A stretch of 35,275 bases of DNA, taken from contig JAIOPP010000019.1 in NCBI GenBank assembly GCA_021413845.1, positions 1 to 35,275 of the forward strand, in the 5' to 3' direction. A model generated the notes under the pieces. That model saw only the letters and a list, made by a program, of their open reading frames with translations, was not told the DNA's origin and did no database searches. Positions 31,217 to 35,275 of the stretch are shown piece by piece. Position numbers and translations under genes: made by a program. The stretch comes from Planctomycetia bacterium. Its GTDB lineage: Bacteria > Planctomycetota > Planctomycetia > Pirellulales > PNKZ01. The first letter of the stretch is position 1. Each line of letters begins with the position of its first letter.

Positions 31217-31987
31217 TTACGCCGCCATGCGGATCGTCATCGGTTCGTCGTCTTCCACGGCCGGGGCTTCGCCCGTGATGGCCCAGATGAATTCTTCGAT
31301 GATCCGCAGATCGAGGGCCGAGGCGCTGTCGGCTTCCGGATGGAATTGCGTTCCCATCGCGAACCAATCGGGGCGGATGCTTTCGATTGCTTCCACGACG
31401 CCGTCCGGGCAGCGGGCCGAGACGATGAAGCCGGTCGCGACTTCGTCGATGCCCATGTGGTGCATGCTGTTGACGCGGATTTCACCTTCGCCGTACACCC
31501 GTTCCATGATCGTGCCGCGAACCACTTCCAACGCGTGGCGATGGTTGACGTCGATCGGGTCTTTATGCGGCAGGCTCTTCGGGAGATCTTCCGGAATGTG
31601 GAAAAAGAGGTTGCCCCCTTGCGAGACGTTGAGCAACTGCATGCCGACGCCGATGCCGTAGAACGGCAAGCGTCGATCGGCTGCGGCGCGAACCAACCGG
31701 CGATCGAACGATTCGCGGCGCGGTTCCATCGTGCGGATCGAAGGGTGCATCATGAAGCCGTCGCGTCGCGGGTCGAGATCGGCACCGCCGATCATCATCA
31801 CGCCGTCGAGCAGGTCGAGAAATTGATTCAGGTCTTCGTCTTCTTCCAGCATCGGAATAATGACGGGAACGCCGCCGGCCTTGACGATCGCATCGTGGTA
31901 ACCCGTGCATAGGTAGCTCATCGCTGGACTATCTTTGCGTGCGGCGCGATAATCCATGTTGATCCCGATCAAAGGCTTACGTTTCAT
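31217..31987 (-). CDS. Peptidase C26 / class I glutamine amidotransferase-fold protein lacking the catalytic Cys
   Basis: 256 residues from the ATG at 31987, preferred over an ATG at 32011 because AGGAG sits 7 bases upstream of it. Overall it matches gamma-glutamyl-GABA hydrolases (PuuD-like): KPLIGINMDYR, YHDAIVKAGGVPVIIPML, LDGVMMIGGADLDPRR, VNSMHHMGIDEVA, FAMGTQFHPE. The nucleophile elbow, normally GICRGMQLLNV, reads GIGVGMQLLNV: Gly113 (codon GGC) stands where Cys (TGC/TGT) should be. The His-Pro-Glu of the triad is kept. Without the cysteine it cannot run the usual thioester chemistry, so it is probably a pseudoenzyme (binding or sensing) or uses other chemistry. The short C-terminal tail is acidic. 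It has its own terminator and a dyad in its leader. Confidence 0.85.
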   Translation of the reverse strand: MKRKPLIGINMDYRAARKDSPAMSYLCTGYHDAIVKAGGVPVIIPMLEEDEDLNQFLDLLDGVMMIGGADLDPRRDGFMMHPSIRTMEPRRESFDRRLVRAAADRRLPFYGIGVGMQLLNVSQGGNLFFHIPEDLPKSLPHKDPIDVNHRHALEVVRGTIMERVYGEGEIRVNSMHHMGIDEVATGFIVSARCPDGVVEAIESIRPDWFAMGTQFHPEADSASALDLRIIEEFIWAITGEAPAVEDDEPMTIRMAA

Positions 31988-32005
31988 CGTCAGACTCCTG
32001 TGTGG

Positions 32006-32022
32006 CGACACATCCTGTGTCG
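32006..32022. promoter_or_regulatory. Dyad CGACACA-N3-TGTGTCG in the C26-like leader
   Basis: A perfect 7-bp inverted repeat with a 3-base spacer, 6 bases upstream of the AGGAG of the C26-like gene on the minus strand. It could be a repressor operator or a leader hairpin affecting ribosome access. Which protein would bind is unknown. Confidence 0.4.
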
Positions 32023-32151
32023 TGTTCCTGATTCTCAGACGAGTGGCACGAGGCGTCGCGAACGAAACGTGCGAAGTCGGAGCGGAAGAGCAGCAGCCGA
32101 GAAAGACGACCGACCGAGACTTGCGCGGGTCGAAAGAAAGACGCCGGTGGT

Positions 32152-32169
32152 TTCAGCCGCAAGGCTGAA
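32152..32169 (+). other. GNRA-tetraloop hairpin in intergenic region
   Basis: TTCAGCC and GGCTGAA form a perfect 7-bp stem around GCAA, a stable GNRA loop when read on the plus strand. There is no T-run. It may be part of a structured RNA or an extragenic repeat. Confidence 0.35.
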
Positions 32170-32364
32170 GGTGCGTCGGTTTTGCGCAATGTCGGACATA
32201 ATGAGCGTCATCCTTGAACGCCGTGATCTCGCAGTCAGGCTCATCCCGAGCCCTGCGAAACCCTCTTCCGACCGCGAGCTTTCGCCGCCGCCGGACCGAT
32301 ATCCCTATCGTAAACCTCATGACTCTCGAGCCCCGGACGATTGTCCTCTTGGAAGGCTCGCTCA

Positions 32365-32469
32365 CAAGCAACGAACGAGTTATAGGAGGCTCAAGCTCAT
32401 TTACAAGCAATTTGCATATCTTGCGGAATGCGATGCACGCGACACTAGATCGTGTGCAAGCAACGAACG
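32365..32469. repeat. Pair of 13-base direct repeats (CAAGCAACGAACG)
   Basis: Identical 13-mers occur at 32365-32377 and 32457-32469, 92 bases apart, upstream of the OleA-like gene. The second copy sits in a small hairpin (GCAAGC...GCTTGC, 32456-32474). A third, partial ACAAGCAA is at 32403. They might be paired regulator sites. Confidence 0.4.
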
Positions 32470-32567
32470 CTTGCTGCAATGTGCCGGCTTGATGATTGGT
32501 CGAATCATGAGTAGGTTGACTACTCTTCGATCATGAATCGCTCCGTTTTTCAGGCATCTTCCGCTCT

Positions 32568-33656
32568 ATGCGTTTGCGTTACGAAAACGTCTGTATCGAG
32601 GCCTTTGGTTACGATTTGCCGACGGAAATCGTCTCCACGGCGGAGCTCGAACATCGTCTCACTCCGCTCTACGAACGCCTCCGCTTGCCGCAAGGTCGGC
32701 TGGAGCTCATGACCGGCATTCGCGAGCGGAGATTCTTTCCGGCCGACATGCCGCCGAGCGAAGCGAGCGCGCGCAGCGGCGCACGCGCCATCGCAGCGGC
32801 GGGCATCGACCGAGCGAAAATCGGCCTCTTGATCCACGGCTCGGTCTGTCGCGACTATCTCGAACCGGCAACCGCGTGCGGCGTGCATCGCGAGCTCGAC
32901 TTGCCGAAGAACTGCATCATCTACGATCTCTCGAACGCCTGCCTCGGCCTGCTCAACGGCATGCTGCAAGCCGCCGATATGATCGAGCTCGGCCGAATCG
33001 AAGCGGCGCTCGTCGTCGGCACGGAGAACGGCCGGCACTTGGTCGAGAACACGATTCAAAACCTAAATGAGAGCACGTCGCTCACGCGCGACGATGTGAA
33101 GCTCTCGATCGCTTCGCTCACGATCGGCGCGGCCAGCGCCGCCGTGTTACTGACGAGCAAGTCGTTGAGCCGCACGCAGAATCGGCTGCTCGGCGGCCAC
33201 GTACTCGCCGACACGCACAACTTGGCCCTTTGCCGGAGCGGGCGCGACGAGGCTCGCGCCGACGGAGTGCGCCCGCTGATGACGACCGACTCCGAAGCGT
33301 TGCTACACGGCGGCATCGCGGCGGCCGGCGAAGCGTTCGGCGGCTTTCTCGCTGCACTCGGCTGGCAAGCCTCGGACATCGACAAGACCGTTTGCCATCA
33401 GGTCGGCATCGCGCATAAGAAGTTGCTCTTTCAGAAGCTCGGCCTCGATCCGGTGCGCGATTTCAGCACGTTCGAGTTTCTCGGCAACACCGGCTCCGCG
33501 GCCCTGCCGATCACCGCGGCGCTCGGCATCGAGCAGGGCCACCTGCAGGCCGGCGACCGCGTGGCGATGATGGGGATCGGCTCCGGCATCAACGTCGTCA
33601 TGCTCGGCGTCGAATGGCAAACGGCTCTCGCCGGCCGGGGCCCGGCAGCCGGATAG
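32568..33656 (+). CDS. OleA/FabH-like 3-oxoacyl-ACP synthase III family enzyme
   Basis: 362 residues, thiolase superfamily. The triad is complete: Cys125 in LSNACLGLLNG, His277 in VCHQVGIAHKK and Asn307 in LGNTGSAALP. Regions such as TGIRERRF, GSVCRDYLEPATACGVH, MIELGRIEAALVVGTENG and GDRVAMMGIGSGINVVMLGVEW resemble OleA, which condenses two fatty acyl-CoAs head-to-head to a beta-keto acid for long-chain olefins, more than housekeeping FabH. No oleB, oleC or oleD gene is next to it here; the next gene is NAD+ synthetase. So either the partners lie elsewhere or the enzyme makes another product, such as a ketone, lipid or starter unit. There is no clear ribosome-binding site before the ATG. Confidence 0.85.
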   Translation: MRLRYENVCIEAFGYDLPTEIVSTAELEHRLTPLYERLRLPQGRLELMTGIRERRFFPADMPPSEASARSGARAIAAAGIDRAKIGLLIHGSVCRDYLEPATACGVHRELDLPKNCIIYDLSNACLGLLNGMLQAADMIELGRIEAALVVGTENGRHLVENTIQNLNESTSLTRDDVKLSIASLTIGAASAAVLLTSKSLSRTQNRLLGGHVLADTHNLALCRSGRDEARADGVRPLMTTDSEALLHGGIAAAGEAFGGFLAALGWQASDIDKTVCHQVGIAHKKLLFQKLGLDPVRDFSTFEFLGNTGSAALPITAALGIEQGHLQAGDRVAMMGIGSGINVVMLGVEWQTALAGRGPAAG

Positions 33657-33766
33657 TCGACAGAAGCGTTAGACGTCGACTCGTCGACCCCGCCGGATGC
33701 GAGCGTGGCCTAAGTCGGACGAATCGGGCCACTTGTATCTCCCGCGCCGGCGGCCAAGAATCGAGT

Positions 33767-35275
33767 ATGAAACTAATTCGCGTCGCCGCCGGTGTTTTGA
33801 ACCAAACGCCCCTCGACTGGGACGGCAACAAGGCTCGTATTCTCGCGGCGATCGAAGCGGCCCGCGCCTCAGGCGCCTCGATCCTTTGTCTGCCGGAGCT
33901 GTGCATCACCGGCTACGGTTGCGAAGACGCGTTCCATTCGCCGGCCCTGCAAGACACGGCGCTCGAAGTGTTACAGGAGATCTTGCCGGCGACGCGCGGC
34001 CTGGTCGTGTCGCTCGGGCTGCCGCTCTTATATCAGCAAGGGTTGTTCGACACGGTTTGCCTCGCCTGCGACGGCCGGATCGTCGGCTTCACGGCGAAAC
34101 AATTTCTTGCCGGCGACGGCCTGCACTACGAGCCGCGGTGGTTCAAAGCGTGGCCCAAGGGGCATCGCTCGACGATCGATCTGGCGGGCCACGACTATCC
34201 GATCGGCGATGTGTTTTTCGATTGCGGCGGCATCAAAATCGGTTTCGAGATCTGCGAAGACGCCTGGGTCGCCGATCGTCCGGGAAGCGATCTTGCGCTG
34301 CGCGGCGTCGATATCATTCTCAACCCGAGCGCGAGCCACTTTTCGTTCGGCAAGTATCAAGTTCGCGAACGGTTCGTGCTCGAAGGCTCGCGTGCGTTCA
34401 ACGTTAGTTACGTCTATGCGAACCTGCTCGGCAACGAAGCCGGCCGCGCGATCTACGACGGCGACGCCATCATCGCTTCCGGAGGCGAGCTCCTCGCGAC
34501 CGGGCCGCGGTTCACGTTCGACGACGCCCGCGTGACGACGGCGCTGATCGATATCGATGAGACCCGGATGAAGCAATCGCGCACCGGCAGTTTCCGGCCC
34601 GATCTGCACGGACACGATTCGTGCATCGAAACCCCGTTTGCGTTCCCGCACTTGATGCCGGAGCCGGTCGTGGTGCATGAGCCCCGCTGGGAAAGCGGGC
34701 TGCATGTGAAAGAAGAAGAGTTCGCGCGGGCCGTCTCGCTCGCGCTGTTCGATTACTTGCGCAAAAGCCGATCGCAGGGGTTCGTCGTCTCGCTCAGCGG
34801 CGGGGCCGATTCCGCCGCCGTTGCCTGCCTCGTAGCGATCGCGGTCGAGCGCGGGGTGCAAGAGCTCGGCTTACAGCGGTTCCTAGCTAAGCTCGGCTAT
34901 TGCGCTCGCATTCAAACCTGCACGACCTCGGCCGAGATTCTCGAGCGGCTGCTCGCGTGCGTTTATCAGGCCACGGAAAACAGCGGCGAAGTGACCCTTA
35001 ATGCCGCTCGCGCAGTGGCTGCGGCCGTGCATGCCGAGTTTATGGTGCTCGACATCGGCGGGCTGCATCGCGGTTATCTAGAGCTGATCACGAAAGCGAT
35101 CGGCAGGCCGCTCGATTGGAAAACCGACGACTTGGCGCTGCAAAACATTCAGGCGCGCGTGCGGTCTCCCGGTGTCTGGATGCTTGCCAACTTGCGCGGC
35201 GCGCTGTTGCTGGCAACGAGCAATCGCTCCGAGGCTGCGGTCGGCTACGCGACGATGGACGGCGATACCGCCGGC
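33767..35275 (+). CDS. nadE: Glutamine-dependent NAD+ synthetase (3' end outside window)
   Basis: The frame is open from the ATG at 33767 to the last base: 503 codons are seen and the C-terminal part is missing. The N-terminal nitrilase-type glutaminase domain has its triad Glu44 (LPELCITGYG), Lys111 (GFTAKQFLAGDG) and Cys163 (FEICEDAW). The ammonia passes to the synthetase domain, where the ATP-pyrophosphatase P-loop is SLSGGADSAA (Ser344-Ser349). NIQARVRSPGVWMLANLRGALLLATSNRSEAAVGYATMDGD-type sequence, typical of NadE, ends the visible part. The enzyme amidates nicotinic acid adenine dinucleotide to NAD+. It follows the OleA-like gene after 110 bases, a region containing two GTCGAC palindromes. 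Confidence 0.96.
   Translation, partial: MKLIRVAAGVLNQTPLDWDGNKARILAAIEAARASGASILCLPELCITGYGCEDAFHSPALQDTALEVLQEILPATRGLVVSLGLPLLYQQGLFDTVCLACDGRIVGFTAKQFLAGDGLHYEPRWFKAWPKGHRSTIDLAGHDYPIGDVFFDCGGIKIGFEICEDAWVADRPGSDLALRGVDIILNPSASHFSFGKYQVRERFVLEGSRAFNVSYVYANLLGNEAGRAIYDGDAIIASGGELLATGPRFTFDDARVTTALIDIDETRMKQSRTGSFRPDLHGHDSCIETPFAFPHLMPEPVVVHEPRWESGLHVKEEEFARAVSLALFDYLRKSRSQGFVVSLSGGADSAAVACLVAIAVERGVQELGLQRFLAKLGYCARIQTCTTSAEILERLLACVYQATENSGEVTLNAARAVAAAVHAEFMVLDIGGLHRGYLELITKAIGRPLDWKTDDLALQNIQARVRSPGVWMLANLRGALLLATSNRSEAAVGYATMDGDTAG

Larger units (their letters stand above)
31988..32567. other. 580-base divergent intergenic region
   Basis: No gene found on either strand. It separates the minus-strand C26-like gene from the plus-strand OleA-like gene and should hold both promoters, none clear. 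It contains a dyad at 32006-32022, a 7-bp hairpin with a GCAA tetraloop at 32152-32169, and two copies of the 13-mer CAAGCAACGAACG at 32365 and 32457. Confidence 0.4.

Noticed and set aside
33697-34407. 236-codon plus-strand frame overlapping nadE
   Set aside because: It overlaps the nadE frame, which is open from 33767 to the window end and contains the full glutaminase and P-loop motifs.
1-35275. CRISPR arrays, insertion sequences, prophage or toxin-antitoxin genes
   Set aside because: No regularly spaced repeats, transposase motifs, terminal inverted repeats or toxin-antitoxin-like pairs were seen anywhere in the window.

Overview
This window looks like chromosomal DNA of a planctomycete (phylum Planctomycetota, probably the Pirellulales). 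It is GC-rich with strong G/C third-position bias. It carries a DUF1559 (SBP_bac_10) pseudopilin-like protein, a gene type greatly expanded in that phylum. It also has an OleA/FabH-like condensing enzyme, a HU protein with an Ala/Glu-rich tail and a small DQPSHL-type lipoprotein of a kind I associate with this group. The taxonomic call is inference from gene content; no rRNA is present. I found no tRNA, insertion sequence, phage gene, CRISPR array or attachment site, so this reads as ordinary core and near-core chromosome.

Layout. 1-3537: the end of a DinB-fold gene converges on a DtxR/MntR-type regulator, which lies behind an orphan type II thioesterase; a membrane fatty-acid desaturase diverges from them. 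3663-7015: a DUF1559 protein, GTP cyclohydrolase I (folE) behind a recognisable promoter, an 8-segment membrane protein of unknown function, and a protein with two CxxC pairs flanking a membrane hairpin. 7098-13521: a tightly packed, probably co-transcribed series of a large FAD/4Fe-4S dehydrogenase, moaD, moaE, moaA, a cysteine desulfurase and a YkgJ-type Cys-cluster protein. Three junctions are 4-base ATGA overlaps. The set joins molybdopterin assembly to a possible sulfur source.

13522-17319: a long non-coding stretch with a promoter and hairpin, HU, a small lipoprotein, dihydroorotate dehydrogenase (class 1B) and tryptophanyl-tRNA synthetase. 17375-20864: a three-gene glycan/lipid cassette (GT2, zinc-ribbon methyltransferase, ArnT/PMT-like membrane glycosyltransferase). 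20905-24702: a membrane protein and acpS converge on topA. 25024-29893: a membrane-anchored SurA/PpiD-like protein with a large Pro/Ala/Thr/Ser-rich insert converges on glgB, with a bidirectional intrinsic terminator between them. 30193-35275: an RNase HI-like protein missing key catalytic acids, a C26-type glutamine amidotransferase-fold protein whose nucleophile cysteine is glycine, an OleA-like synthase without oleBCD, and the first 503 codons of glutamine-dependent NAD+ synthetase, cut by the window end.

I see no single multi-gene system that is clearly new. The most unusual content is two enzyme-fold proteins with replaced catalytic residues (RNase HI-like and C26-like) lying close together on the minus strand, the moa/cysteine-desulfurase chain, and several structured non-coding segments.
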